A DNA stretch of 64,000 nt from Lineus longissimus. Taxonomy: Eukaryota; Nemertea; Pilidiophora; Heteronemertea; Lineidae. The notes under the pieces were generated by a model that had not been told where the DNA came from, searched no databases, and worked only from the letters and a program-made list of their open reading frames with translations. Positions 47,398 to 57,863 of this stretch are shown here, piece by piece (position 1 is the stretch's first letter; each line of letters opens with the position of its first letter). Where the stretch lies: assembly GCF_910592395.1 (NCBI RefSeq), contig NC_088313.1, positions 10,950,937 to 11,014,936 of the forward strand, in the 5' to 3' direction. A program made the translations under genes and the position numbers.

Positions 47398-48024
47398 ATG
47401 TCCCTCTGCAAATCTGATGTGAACTCGAGTTCTAACGGAGATACGCCAACGACAGAAGGTTCATCTCGGAATACGCAACAAGAACACATCAAATCTGTAT
47501 CTGCAGAGACTGCTCCTGTGTTACTAATGACCGCAGTTGCTGAAATTATGCCTATAACAGGAGAAAACTTCGAAACGTGCATGCTTCTGTTTGACGGTGG
47601 AGCTACTCGCAGCTTCGTGACTCAAGAAGTGGCCACAAAGCTGAAACACCCAATTTCCGGACAGGTATCTGTCAGTCTGGAAATTTTCGGCGGGAATCCA
47701 GCAGAAGCAAGGATATGTGACACAGTGACTTTTGAAGTGCAGACGAAAAGTAAACCATTTAGGATAACCGATGCTCTTGTGGTACCTGTTGTCACTGCTC
47801 CTGTTAAAAATCGCATGAACAATTCGATACTGAGAGTACCGTATTTACAAGGTCTACGTTTCGCACACCCAGTGTTAAATGAGGTTTCGTCTAACATTGC
47901 TGTTCTCATCGGAAGCAATTTTTATTGGGACATTGTAGACGGACCTGTGATCAAATGTCCTGGACCGACTGCCGTTCAGTCCAAACTCGGATATATGTTG
48001 TCAGGCCCGTGTGACATACAATGA
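47398..48024 (+). pseudogene. BEL/Pao aspartic protease region
   Basis: MLLFDGGATRSFVTQEVATK carries the DTG/DSG-type catalytic motif as DGG; Asp is kept, Ser/Thr replaced. Downstream are VLIGSNFYWDIVDGP and SKLGYMLSGP, the signature end of this peptidase family. After LSGP the sequence jumps directly into the reverse transcriptase in another frame, so several hundred bases are missing. Confidence 0.8.
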
Positions 48025-48745
48025 CATTCTGAACGATCAAATCAAGCGTGGATTTATAGAGGAAGTGACTAACGATGACGTCACATCTGGTCATTATCTG
48101 CCTCACAGGCCGGTCAAGAAAGACTCTACTACCACTCCTATAAGGAGAGTATACAATTGCAGTTGCAAAACCGGAAACGGAATTAGCTTGAATGACTGCC
48201 TTGAAACAGGCCCGACCCTACAGAACGATCTTGCGTCAATTCTTGTCAGATTTCGTCTTCACAACTACGCATTGATTACTGACATTGAGAAAGCATTCTT
48301 AAATGTTGGTCTAGATGAAAAAGACAGGAAATATACCAATTTCTTGTGGATATCGGACATTGATAATCCAAACAGTGACTTCAAAGTTTTTCAATTCAAA
48401 GTTGTGCTTTTCGGGGCTGTTTGTAGTCCTTTTATCCTAAAGGCTGCAGTGCGGTCACACCTGGAGAAGCATGACTCTCCATTGTCATCGGACATTGAGA
48501 AACAATATTTACGTGGATAACGTGGTCTCGGGAGTTGAAAACGTACCTAGTGCATAAAAGTATTTCACAGAATCGAGAGCTGTACTGCAAGCAGGTGGAT
48601 TTAATTTACGCACTTGGTCATCAAATTTTGCAGAACTTGGAGAAAAATCTGATGCGGTTTTTAACCCTGAAGATGTTGTGAACGTTCTTGGTGTCAAATG
48701 GGATACAGAGAATGATACGCTTCTCTTTACTCGCAAAACACTGCA
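48011..48745 (+). pseudogene. BEL/Pao reverse transcriptase fragment
   Basis: NDQIKRGFIEEV, HYLPHRPVKK, SLNDCLETGP and LITDIEKAFLNVGL (first catalytic Asp), then FGAVCSPFILKAAV. A one-base shift near 48505 separates this from IYVDNVVSG, where the usual YVDD reads YVDN, a variant I recall in BEL/Pao families. It ends at VLGVKWDTENDTLLF and then jumps to integrase. Confidence 0.8.
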
Positions 48746-49563
48746 GAACTTGTGGTATCATTCATTCTCGCTTTCAGAAGATTTGTTTGCCGGAGATCAT
48801 TACCACAAAAGATGATTTCCGACAATGCGTCTACATACATGTCTGCGGCTGATGAGATCAAACGCCTGATTTGTTCGCCTACTGTAAAGGCTTACCTGAC
48901 TGATCAGCGTGTAGAATGGTTATTCATAGCCAAAAGAGCGCCTTGGTATAGTGGTTTTTATGAAAGGTTGACAGGCTTACTAAAAATGCTTTGAAGAAGG
49001 TTCTTGGCCGTAGATTCTTGACATACGAGGAGTTGAATACAGTGTTGATCGAAATCGAGGCTATGCTAAATGATCGACCACTCACATACGTGTCTTCGGA
49101 GCTGGACGACCCTGAGCCATTAACACCGTCATATTTCTTGCACGGTAGACGCCTTACAACCTTTCCTCATGAGTTGTTTGATCCTGACGAATTGTCAGAT
49201 CCAACCTAACGTTCAGATTCTGAATTACGTAAACGTGCGGTGTTACTCTCTCAGGTGATCGAACAGTTCTGGAAACGCTGGTCGAGTGAATATGTTTCTG
49301 CGCTGCGTGAACGAGATGCCATTTCTGGCAAAGGTATTGTTGAAAATCAGATCAAAGTCGGTGATATTGTGTTGGTGCACGAAGACAATGTACCACACGT
49401 CAAATGGACCTTAGCTCGCGTCGAACAATTGAATCATGGGAACGATGGTCTTGTCAGATCAGCTGTGATCAAAACCCCAACTGGTGTATTACAAACAGGC
49501 CAATTGTCAAATTATTTCCCGTTGAAACTAGACCAGTGGTATAATATCATACATGATATTTAG
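48745..49563 (+). pseudogene. BEL/Pao integrase C-terminal half
   Basis: AFRRFVCRRSLPQKMISDNASTY (second catalytic Asp), APWYSGFYERLTGLLK (Glu), LNDRPLTYV, EPLTPSYFLHGR and IKVGDIVLVHEDN..KWTLARVEQL. Frame broken near 48980 and by a stop at 49207. First integrase Asp and zinc finger are deleted. Confidence 0.85.
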
Positions 49564-49696
49564 ACTATATAGCACAAGACTCTTGTGATTTGAAGTTGGG
49601 TTTTATTCTGGTGCCACATACATGTACATGTGGATTAGTTTTATTCTTTTGAAAATCAAAAAAAAGTTATGTTTGTCAAAGTTGCCCCTCGGAGAA

Positions 49697-49899
49697 TGAT
49701 GGAACTAGCATTACACTTATCCACGACTTATCACATGACACTCTGATCACTTTCATATTACGCATGTTGTCACATTACTTCATTGCATTTTATGTTATAC
49801 TGCTCAGTGTACGGAACTTGGCAATAAGATTTTATAGAAAACACATGTGGTTCCTGAGTTCCTCCTTTCCCAAATTAAACTATACGATCATCCCACACA
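49697..49899 (+). repeat. 3' LTR of BEL/Pao 2
   Basis: TGATGGAACTAGC ... CCCACACA, preceded by a short purine run CGGAGAA. Pairs with 47107-47309. Confidence 0.85.
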
Positions 49900-51207
49900 G
49901 GAGAATCAAAATTTCAAAGTCAATAAAATGCATGATAAGTAATCTAAAGACAATAAGAATATTTCAACGATTAAAATGCTTTTTTTTTCATGAAAATCGG
50001 TCAAACCATACCGATGCAATTGCCATTTGAGGATCAATTAAAACACTACCCGCAAAGAACTGAGGTCTTTATCTTTTTAATTAGTTATTTGTCTTAATCA
50101 AGGCACCAAAAGCAGGCCCTGGAGGAGGAATTTTGGTAATGATTGGGAGAAATATGGACATAACTTCCTTATTTTTGAAGATATGACCACAATATTTGAA
50201 CCGCAAGTGGAGAAGATAAGTACATTTCAGTCCGTTTTGTCGCACTTACCCTAGAGCCTCATTTTGGGTGCCTAATTAACATAAATTAGCACAAGTCACC
50301 CATTCAAGACTTATTTAATGCATTGAACAAAGGTAATTAACGCGTAATTAGCGCACTAATTACACATGATATTGGCCTGTTCCTGCATGTCCTTAGTGAT
50401 TTATGACATGACGTCAAGCAACATCCAATTTCTGAGCAAATGGCCGCCATTTTGAAATGCAAACTGGCCGCCAAAACCGGTGACGCGGCATTCTGTCATG
50501 TTTACATAGGCATGTGACTTATCAAATTGAAGGGAATTTAATATAGATTATCATAGAACCAATCATTTTAATAGTGGGGGTAATTGATTCCAATGGCAGC
50601 CATTTTGAAATCCAAGATGGCCACCGAAAGCGGCAGTGTGGCATTCTTTCATATTAACCTAATCATGTGGTGTATCAAATCGAAGGAAATAGCATGTGTA
50701 TCATAATTAAACATATTAACCTAATCATGTGGGCTATCAAATCGAAGGAAATAGCATGTGTATCATAATTAAACAAACTAATTCTAATTATGATGAACTT
50801 TGAAGTACATATTGAGCCATTTTGGATTTCAAGATAAATGCCCAAAGTCAACATGAGTCCATATTAGTGTACTTTCTCCTTCAAAAATAAATGTCTGATT
50901 TCTTATTGAATTTCTCTTTTAGTGCAGCAACACATGGAGTCTTCCAGTGACGACCCATTTTGTCAGCAGGATCAACAGCAAAGTCCACAGCAAACACATG
51001 GATCCTTTCTACGCGAGTATTGGGTCGAAGTCAGCCATGCTATTACTAATGCTAAATCAATGATTTTTGCAACATCAGAGGACAAACAAATGAAATAGAG
51101 CACATTTGTATAATATTTGCAACAAAATAATATTTATTTCATGAAAAAAATGCTTCGTGAACGAGTTATTTATTTTAGCCATGATGGTGTAACATCAACT
51201 CAAAGGG
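49900..51207. other. Intron stretch with small repeats
   Basis: Contains an exact 62-bp tandem duplication differing at two or three positions (50650-50711, 50712-50773), and several 'aagatggcc(g/a)cc' phrases. A possible exon is listed separately. Confidence 0.4.
50934..51098 (+). CDS. Short open frame after a strong splice acceptor, unrecognised
   Basis: Preceded by tttctcttttag|TGCAGCAACAC, then MESSSDDPFCQQDQQQSPQQ, HGSFLREYWVEVSHAITNAK and a stop, 55 codons. The Gln/Ser-rich start and helical tail look protein-like. On the same strand as GINS4 and inside its intron; could be a cassette or terminal exon, or a captured exon next to the Kolobok-like copy. Confidence 0.3.
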   Translation: MESSSDDPFCQQDQQQSPQQTHGSFLREYWVEVSHAITNAKSMIFATSEDKQMK

Positions 51208-51860
51208 TTAAGGAGGTACATGGGTCGGAAAAACTTTTTTTTTATTTATTGATGGAATTGAATGAAACTTGCAGAGTACAATCATTGGTCAACACTGATT
51301 CCAAAAATGACATCAAATCTGGCCCATCCCCCTTTGTTGCTAAGCAACTAGCGGCCATCTTGGATTTTTACCCAAAATTGGTGCCGCATAACATTTTTTC
51401 AAAAATGCCTCAAACTTCCCAAAATTTGTTCCAAATGATGATCAGACAAGTGTTTTGTGCAATAAAGTATATTTCACAATCAATCAACATACTTTTATAA
51501 GATTTACAGCCCCAAATCTGAAGGGTAATTTTTTGGGACAGGTGGTGCCGCCTTTTTTTCCTTATATATGCAAATGTATGCAAATTAATCTGATTGTTGA
51601 TATGTTATTGCACACTACATACTGTCAAGAACATGTTCTGTAAATTTCATCTGATTCTATTCAGAAATAAAAAAATGTTATGCGACACCATCAAACAAAG
51701 TACACTATTTACCTCATTTTGAGTAAATCGTCTTCAAAGATTCATCATCATATTTTCCAAGTCTTGTCTCTTCCAAGTCATATAATACTAGCCAAAACTG
51801 ATTGAAATCCTATTCAATAGTATTTTCAAATCAGGCACATTCTAGAGAACACACTGTAGG

Positions 51861-52271
51861 CTAGTTTTCCTTGCATGTTAAATGTTTTCTGCCTTGAAAA
51901 TGTATAGTATTATCATCACTGCTAAGTAGACTAACATTATTCTCATCCGATAAATCACCATAGAAATCAGATACAGTACCCTCAATCTCATCATCAGAAC
52001 TCACAGTGTTCAAGTAAAGTTCATTGCCCCGTACACCAGGTGGATCAAACCCAGCATTATCAACATGAGTGGACCTTCCTACACCAGAAGTATCATCATT
52101 ATATGCATTACAAGCGGTTCCAGTTCTTTTGTCAGGCAAAGCGTCCTTAGATACGTCGTCTGCTATTTTGCATTGTGTTTTGTTTTTAGAAAATCCCCTT
52201 TTACATGGTGTTTTATGTTTACCATATGCATGTTTGCAACGCCACTTCCTTGAGGGTAAACTTTTACCCAT
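51861..52271 (-). pseudogene. Transposase-like N-terminal exon, copy 2 (deleted end)
   Basis: Starts like copy 1 (MGKSLPSRKWRCKHAYGK) and reads without interruption through the point where copy 1 has the hAT: DDTSGVGRSTHVDNAGFDPP. It reaches SSDDNTI and is then cut by a 352-bp deletion and ends out of context. It shows what the uninterrupted gene was. Confidence 0.55.
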
Positions 52272-52771
52272 TATTGATCATTGATTTCGAAATTTGCTGC
52301 CGGAAATCCATAGAAATCGACAAGATAAAGTCAGATTTTTGCAAAAACTCAAACTTCAAACCACGTTTACGGAAGTGTGTTTGCGCATGCGTGACCTGGT
52401 CCCTTTACATGAGCGGCGAATCAGCGTGCGCTGTTGAATCATTGTCTGTTCACGTGTGTGCTCGGAGGAAATCGGAGCCAATCAGATCACTCGGAATATT
52501 GACGAAAGATAATTTCCATAATTTATGTAATTTTGATGAAAATGTTGGTTCGGTTTTGGAGGAATGGGCCGCATGACGTCATATATATATATATAGTTTA
52601 TTTATCGTACTCTTGTACATTTTACAGTATTGTGCATTGTGCGCTTACAAGAAAAGGTGCATTGAACAAGACAAGAACGTAAAAACAAAATACATGTATC
52701 AAAGTCTATTTATGAAAGAAAAATTCTCATGGATCCTCTGCCGCGGGGGGGGGGGGGGAAAGGTCAACTTA

Positions 52772-54232
52772 TCATTCGCATGCTAGATGCGTAATAGCAT
52801 CTGACAGCTCATCTCTATCAAAGAGGTGATAGTCACCCCTGTCTCTCATCAGTATAAGATCCCTGATCACACTACCTATGTCATTCGTTTCGATATCACC
52901 AACTTTGTTACCCCTTCTAATAAGGTTGTCCCTATCGGTCCCTATCTTCTCACATAGTACATTGATGTTTCCCCCGACGGAGGAACTACTTCCGTAAATG
53001 ACTAATTTCGCAGACAGTTCAACCAGTTCATTATTACTTCTCAGAGCAGTCTTAAAAAATTTTAAAAACCTGCTGTGCATCTGAAATTCCGGATTGATAT
53101 CCCGGCATATAGTAGGCAACAAATTTGAGTGTGTCCGATACGGTAATTTGAATAGTTTCCTTATACATTTCCTCCAGGTCGTAAGCAGTCTATCCATGTG
53201 CCTAGAAGAAAAATCCCACAGTACGCTGCCGTATAAACACATGACATATATTTTGAACAGGCGATATTTTACATCAATGTCGCAATGACCAAATGCAGAG
53301 ACGAGTGCATTAGTTCGGGCAATCATGTTTCCAATAGCTTGATCAATAAGTGTCTGCTCGGCGTGGGGGCCTATGATATGGCCCAGGTGATTTGCTATAT
53401 CTTCTACCTCAAGTCTGTTGTTTTGCCACCTTAAAAAAGTATCGGCTGCTTCTTTTCCAAACAATAGGAAGTGTGTTTTAATGACATTGAACAATAATCT
53501 ATACTCCTCGGAATATCTATCACAAATCTTAAGCATTTCCTGCATGCCATGTCTAGTGGGGCACAATAGAACTACATCATCGGCGTACGCCAATGCCCCT
53601 ACAAATTGTTGGCCAATATAACATCCGTAACTCGACTGTTTCAAGTCCAGTAGCATTTCATCCGAGTAAATGCAGAATAAAATAGGGGACATTACTCCAC
53701 CCTGCTTTATACCATTTTTTACATTAATTACCCTACTTAGAGTGTCCTTCCATTTTACTTGGACATATTGACACGTGTACAGCGTTGCCAGAAATTTCAC
53801 AATCAGTGGACAACATTTCTTTTTTACTAACAAGTTGAACAGCCTGGTGTATTCAATCCTGTCGAATGCACGACTGGCATCTAATAACGTCACATAAACA
53901 TTACTTCCATGCGAGAGATAATAATCAATAACTTCTTTGAGCACAAATGTACACTGGGTGGTAGAACTCTTTTTCTTAAACCCAAATTGCAGATCAGATG
54001 TGCAAAAAACCTGAGGGCATTTTTCCATAATGATGTGGTCTAACACCTTACATAAGACACTACTTAATGCGATTCCTCTATAGTTATCAGAATCGTTAAT
54101 AGACTTTCTCTTGTTCTTGGGGATAGGAATTATAATCGACCTTTTGAACGCCTCTGGTATGTAAGAATGGGACAACATGAGCGTGAAAAGCTCCGCTAGC
54201 TTCTTGTCGAGTACCTCTGTACCATGTATCAA
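52772..54232 (-). CDS. LINE reverse transcriptase ORF, 486 codons open
   Basis: The fingers/palm motifs are in order: RSIIIPIPKN, NYRGIALSSVLCKVLDHII, LQFGFKKKSSTTQC, VTLLDASRAFDRIEY (catalytic Asp), NGIKQGGVMSPILFCIY and ALAYADDVVLLCPT (YADD, two catalytic Asp). The C-terminal region includes LYGSVLWDF and WRKCIRKLFKLPYRTHSNLLP, common in CR1/jockey-type elements. No stop in 486 codons, so this is a young copy. The N-terminus of the domain continues upstream in another frame (about 54240-54330), one frameshift. Confidence 0.9.
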   Translation of the reverse strand: MIHGTEVLDKKLAELFTLMLSHSYIPEAFKRSIIIPIPKNKRKSINDSDNYRGIALSSVLCKVLDHIIMEKCPQVFCTSDLQFGFKKKSSTTQCTFVLKEVIDYYLSHGSNVYVTLLDASRAFDRIEYTRLFNLLVKKKCCPLIVKFLATLYTCQYVQVKWKDTLSRVINVKNGIKQGGVMSPILFCIYSDEMLLDLKQSSYGCYIGQQFVGALAYADDVVLLCPTRHGMQEMLKICDRYSEEYRLLFNVIKTHFLLFGKEAADTFLRWQNNRLEVEDIANHLGHIIGPHAEQTLIDQAIGNMIARTNALVSAFGHCDIDVKYRLFKIYVMCLYGSVLWDFSSRHMDRLLTTWRKCIRKLFKLPYRTHSNLLPTICRDINPEFQMHSRFLKFFKTALRSNNELVELSAKLVIYGSSSSVGGNINVLCEKIGTDRDNLIRRGNKVGDIETNDIGSVIRDLILMRDRGDYHLFDRDELSDAITHLACE

Positions 54233-54328
54233 ATGGTCACTAAATAGAGTCTTCCCACCATCATGTTTTCCTTTGTTCAGTTTGAAAATTGCAGATCGAA
54301 CTTCAACTGCTGAGATAGTGTGGCTAAT

Positions 54329-55049
54329 TCACCCACATCTGTTAGTTTCACATCTAGAGTCTATGTCGTTGTCCAAGTCTTTAATTATATCACTCATCTG
54401 ATCCTCGTCGTAACCAACCGATGAATATAAAGCCTCATATTTAACAGCAAACCTATCCGCGATGGATCTGTCATCCATAGCATCATCAATTCTCACCGCG
54501 TAGGTCTGTTTCTTCTTTTTTCCCCTATTGATCAACTTCCAGAAGTCGCTGTCATTCTTTTCCAGGTATGCCATTGCTATTCTATTACTCTCAGCTATTC
54601 TCCTTTTTGGAGAGTTTGACGGCATGGTGGTATCTCGCCCTAGTCGTTTCACGGATCTCGAATACGACCCCTTGCCTTTGCGACCCCCCGGCCTTCCAGA
54701 TGTTGTGCCAAAGCAGCGCCCTTTCTCTAAGCTCTCTAATGTTTTCGTTCCACCCTGGAAAAGGTTTCCGACCTTTTGCCTGAGCATTGACCTGACTAGG
54801 AAAACATTCTTCCCCTGCAGTTAAACATGCACTAATGATATCATTGTGTAAAGCCTCGATCCCTTCCTTGTGGTCATTACATTTGAATATATTACAATAG
54901 TCGCGTGCCGTTCTTTCAATGGCGTTCACCTCCCTGTCTAGATTAAACTTACATTGCACAATGTCTTCTGGGGCGAGTGAGTCCCATTTAGGCACATTTC
55001 CTCGGGCACTGGCTGACTGCCCTTCATTATAAACATGTTCAATCTGCAT
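54329..55049 (-). pseudogene. LINE linker region, frame-broken
   Basis: Read on the minus strand: FPGWNENIRELRERALLWHN, RARYHHAVKLSKKEN, then after a frame change RIAESNRIAMAYLEKNDSDFWKLINR. This is the segment between endonuclease and reverse transcriptase in CR1/L2-like elements. Breaks occur near 54600 and 54330. Confidence 0.75.
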
Positions 55050-55409
55050 GTTAAACTCGACATATGTATGCTATTTTTAGCCACAGATTCTGAAAGTAGA
55101 GGCCGCAAGCTTTCCGGTGACTGGTTGAAGTTGTATCTATTTGCACTTTTGACCGGCCAAAATTAGCTCGCAAAAAATGTAAACAATGGCAGTTTCGGAG
55201 TAAACAGCGCATTCAAAGTTTGAAAAGGAATATACAAGGCTTCTAAAAACCCGTTTTAGTTCATGATAGTGGATGATGACAGGTACAAATCATGTTGGAA
55301 TTGATAAAACGTATACCAAACATCGTAAATCTACCAAAACCTCATTTTCCATATCGCACTTGTAATTTGTGATTTTTCATCAGAAGCTCCGACCCGTGTA
55401 CCCCCTTAA

Positions 55410-56360
55410 GATTCAAGAGGCACAATATTCAAGGCCCCTTTTAAATTTTATTCAGGCCTCGTCATGCTTTTTGGTTCATTCCCGCGCAATTGATATGGCT
55501 CTCCGCAGCCACAGGGAGTAGAGACATTGATTTACCTTTGTCGGATAATGGAAGACCCTGTGATGCAGTAGCTATTTAAAGGGGGTTTAATGTGACCACA
55601 GTTGAAGAAGGTCAAGTGAGAGCCTAGATTTTCACTGACACTCAACAGAGATTGAGCAATAGCTGATAGAAATCAAGTTACATTACATGTCACGTTAAAA
55701 ATAGTTCTTTCCCAAACACAGAATTATGAAATACAAATAACTCATGTTTCGATACCGCCTCTTATGTTTATTGTACGAAGGGTCAGGTTTAATTATTGAA
55801 TTAATAATGGTAGTTTTGTTCACTGTCACATCATTGTCAGAAGGGTGATGCTGTGGTCTCCATGCAATGGCAAATCTGCCTCGTTACAAGGGGGCAATAT
55901 CAACAGGTCATATACTGAAAAAGAACTTGCCCCGCGATCATCCCCTGAAATCCCAAAGGTTTCCCCCTGAAATTCGTTGCGTCACCCTGGGCAGTCATGT
56001 GAGGGTATATAAGGGCTGGTCATCTACCCTGTAGGGAGAGTGAACTAGACTATTGAATATAGTTGCCTTAGGATCTCCAGTTAGGATATCCAGGTGAAGT
56101 CAAGGAGATGTATGTAAATTGAAAGTGAGAGCAAGATAATGTTGAAAGAGATGAGGTCGCAGTTGTGTTGTCCGAGTCAGGACATAATTAAGCTATATTA
56201 ATAAACTATATTAACTGCAGTTGCTGTTTAAAAGGGGGTTAATGTGACCACAGTTGAAGAAGATCAAGTGAGAGCCTAGATTTTCACCGACACCCAACAG
56301 AGATTGAGCAATAGCTAATAGAAATCAAGTAACATTAAATTGTGCAAATTGGCTCTGCAC
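55410..56360. repeat. Direct repeats of about 120 bp around an LTR-like stretch
   Basis: 55564-55684 and 56216-56337 are near-identical ('aaagggggtt(t)aatgtgaccacagttgaagaag', 'cagagattgagcaatagct'). Between them lies a TATA-like GGTATATAAGGGC (about 56005) and AATAAA-like signal (about 56200). A purine-tract-like AAAGGGGGTTAA before TGTGACC raises the possibility of a small LTR element or tandem LTRs. No gene. Confidence 0.4.
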
Positions 56361-56363
56361 CAT

Positions 56364-56975
56364 TAGTCCAGGGGCTAGCAAAGATTTAATTAGCATCTTG
56401 AGTACAAAAGGTTTGAGGTCAGATATCAGTAGATAAAAATTATATGATGGAGGCCTCCAAATTTGCAACTCTTAAGTAATGCTTTTGGGGATGGCAAAAC
56501 AGAGATTGAGCAATAGCGGGCGCTGTTCACATTTCCCCTAAAATTGGTTTTATAATACATATGGAGTACAACAACCAAATTGATGATAAATGGTTACTTG
56601 TTTATGTCGGAAACGACTTGATGAACTCTTAAGTGTCCATCATGGGGACAAGTACATCTCTGAGTGACCTATAGGTGGCGCCCCATAGGCCTTTAAAGCA
56701 CATCTGAAGTACATCCATGAAACCTGTGTCAAAGTCTTCCTTAGTGTTCACTGCGATCATATGAATCCTTCAGAGTTGTCAATTAAGGGGATTAAACCAC
56801 TTCTGAGTGGGTCAAAGGTCGCCATGCGATGGCTACGCCCATTTGTCATTTAGTGCCGATTCAAGTACAAGCATGAAATTGGTGTCAAACTGTTCTTTAT
56901 GATCCTCTATGACATTATTAATCCTTCTGAGTTGTTAATTATGGGAATTAACCCTTTTCTGAGTGGGCCAAAGGT
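56364..56975 (+). repeat. Left terminal inverted repeat
   Basis: About 612 bp, inverted partner 61171-61758. Contains 'ctataggtggcgccccatagg' and two 'ctgagtggg(t/c)caaaggt(c)' phrases about 160 bp apart. Confidence 0.8.
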
Positions 56976-57088
56976 CACCGTTGGTTGGCCCAGCCCACTC
57001 AAACATTTCATGCACATGGTTGCGTTCATGCAAATATCAGGTGGCGTGACATACATATGTACATTTCAGATGGACGACTTGGGGATTT

Positions 57089-57863
57089 ATGGAGTTCTGG
57101 GTAGGTTTATATAGACAAATGTCAGGTTGTATGCTATACAGCGGAAATGTCGGTCCAGGTCCATGTGGAAAGAAGGTGGAACGCCGGGTTGACTCGTCTA
57201 GCCAGGATGCCCTGTTTGTGGTGCAAAGAGGGAGGGCAGTGCCTGCAAAACATGTAACCCTTGGAATGGCAATAAAGTCAGTTACTGGAAGTAAGAAATT
57301 AGTGACAGTTCTCAACAGATTTGGTTATTGCCTAAACTACTCTGCTTTGGAGGAGCTCGAGACTGCAACAGCAGAGGCCCTCCTCTTGCCCGGAGGATAC
57401 AGTGGTTGGTCTTCCGATGGGATTGGCATTTGATAACTTTGATGAGATGACTCAAACGTTATCGGGGGTGGACACATTGCATGATACAATGGGTATATTG
57501 TACCAGAACGTTCAAGCGACACAAATCATTGATGGTGGTGAAATCCCCCCTCTGATAAACAAGACAGTTGAAACACCTTCCAGAAGGGCTCCAAAGAAAA
57601 CAACAAAGAGGAGGACCTTGACTGTCCCTGAAACACCTCTGATTCCATATCGCGGAATTCCAAAGATGACCGTCTTCAACTACAAACTAATCGATGTCTA
57701 CAGCCTTACTGATGTAAGCACGCGTGCAAAACAGATGGACTTCCTTTGGATGATAAAACATGCCCTGAGTTACGACGATATCCCAATGTGGGTGGGTTTT
57801 AATGCAAACCTCACCAGCGAGAGTTTGCCAAAACAAAAGAGGTTCGCTATGTGCCTAATCTGA
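57089..57863 (+). pseudogene. Long-TIR element protein, N-terminal region
   Basis: Two overlapping frames. The first contains VVQRGRAVPAKHVTLGMAIK, TGSKKLVTVLNRFGYCLNYS and ALEELETATAEAL. After a frameshift near 57410 the second runs GLAFDNFDEMTQTL, GVDTLHDTMGILYQN, then a Lys/Arg-rich RRAPKKTTKRRTLTVPE. A second frameshift near 57845 leads into the next part. I recall 'LGLAVKSLTG..LN..G..LEE.ET' and 'FDN.D...TL.GKDTLHDT.GI.YQ' from a large group of uncharacterised invertebrate proteins. No cysteine-rich domain is visible here. Confidence 0.6.

Larger units (their letters stand above)
47107..49899 (+). mobile_element. BEL/Pao retrotransposon 2 with both LTRs, internally deleted
   Basis: LTRs of 203 bp each (47107-47309, 49697-49899), about nine differences (about 95.6% identical), TG...CA ends. 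The primer-binding site TTTGGTGCCGTGACC follows the 5' LTR, a typical BEL/Pao arrangement. Possible imperfect target duplication GGACA/GGAGA. gag, part of protease-RT, RNase H and the integrase N-terminus are deleted. At 2.8 kb it is less than half of a normal BEL/Pao element. Confidence 0.85.
52585..55060 (-). mobile_element. 5'-truncated LINE with (AT)n tail
   Basis: A 2,476-bp insertion in Kolobok-like copy 2; copy 1 (45262-45300) is the empty site. CATAT is repeated on both sides (52580-52584, 55061-55065). The tail on the minus strand is an AT repeat next to AATAAA-like sequence. It starts in the linker after the endonuclease, the usual 5' truncation of target-primed reverse transcription. 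A 14-G run lies at about 52745-52758. Confidence 0.85.
51212..55405 (-). mobile_element. Kolobok-like element 2, copy 2 (both ends present)
   Basis: TTAA (51208-51211) + GGAGGTACATGGGTCGGA ... TCCGACCCGTGTACCCCC + TTAA (55406-55409). Terminal inverted repeats of about 18 bp with two mismatches. A minus-strand N-terminal exon is at 51861-52271. A LINE is inserted at 52585-55060 just past the CRE-like TGACGTCA (52574-52581). Relative to copy 1 it lacks 352 bp of coding sequence (43444-43796) and the hAT insert. Confidence 0.75.

Noticed and set aside
48508-48520. YVDN as a lethal mutation of the BEL/Pao YVDD box
   Set aside because: The variant is, as I recall, found in other BEL/Pao families, so it is not evidence of decay by itself; the deletions are.
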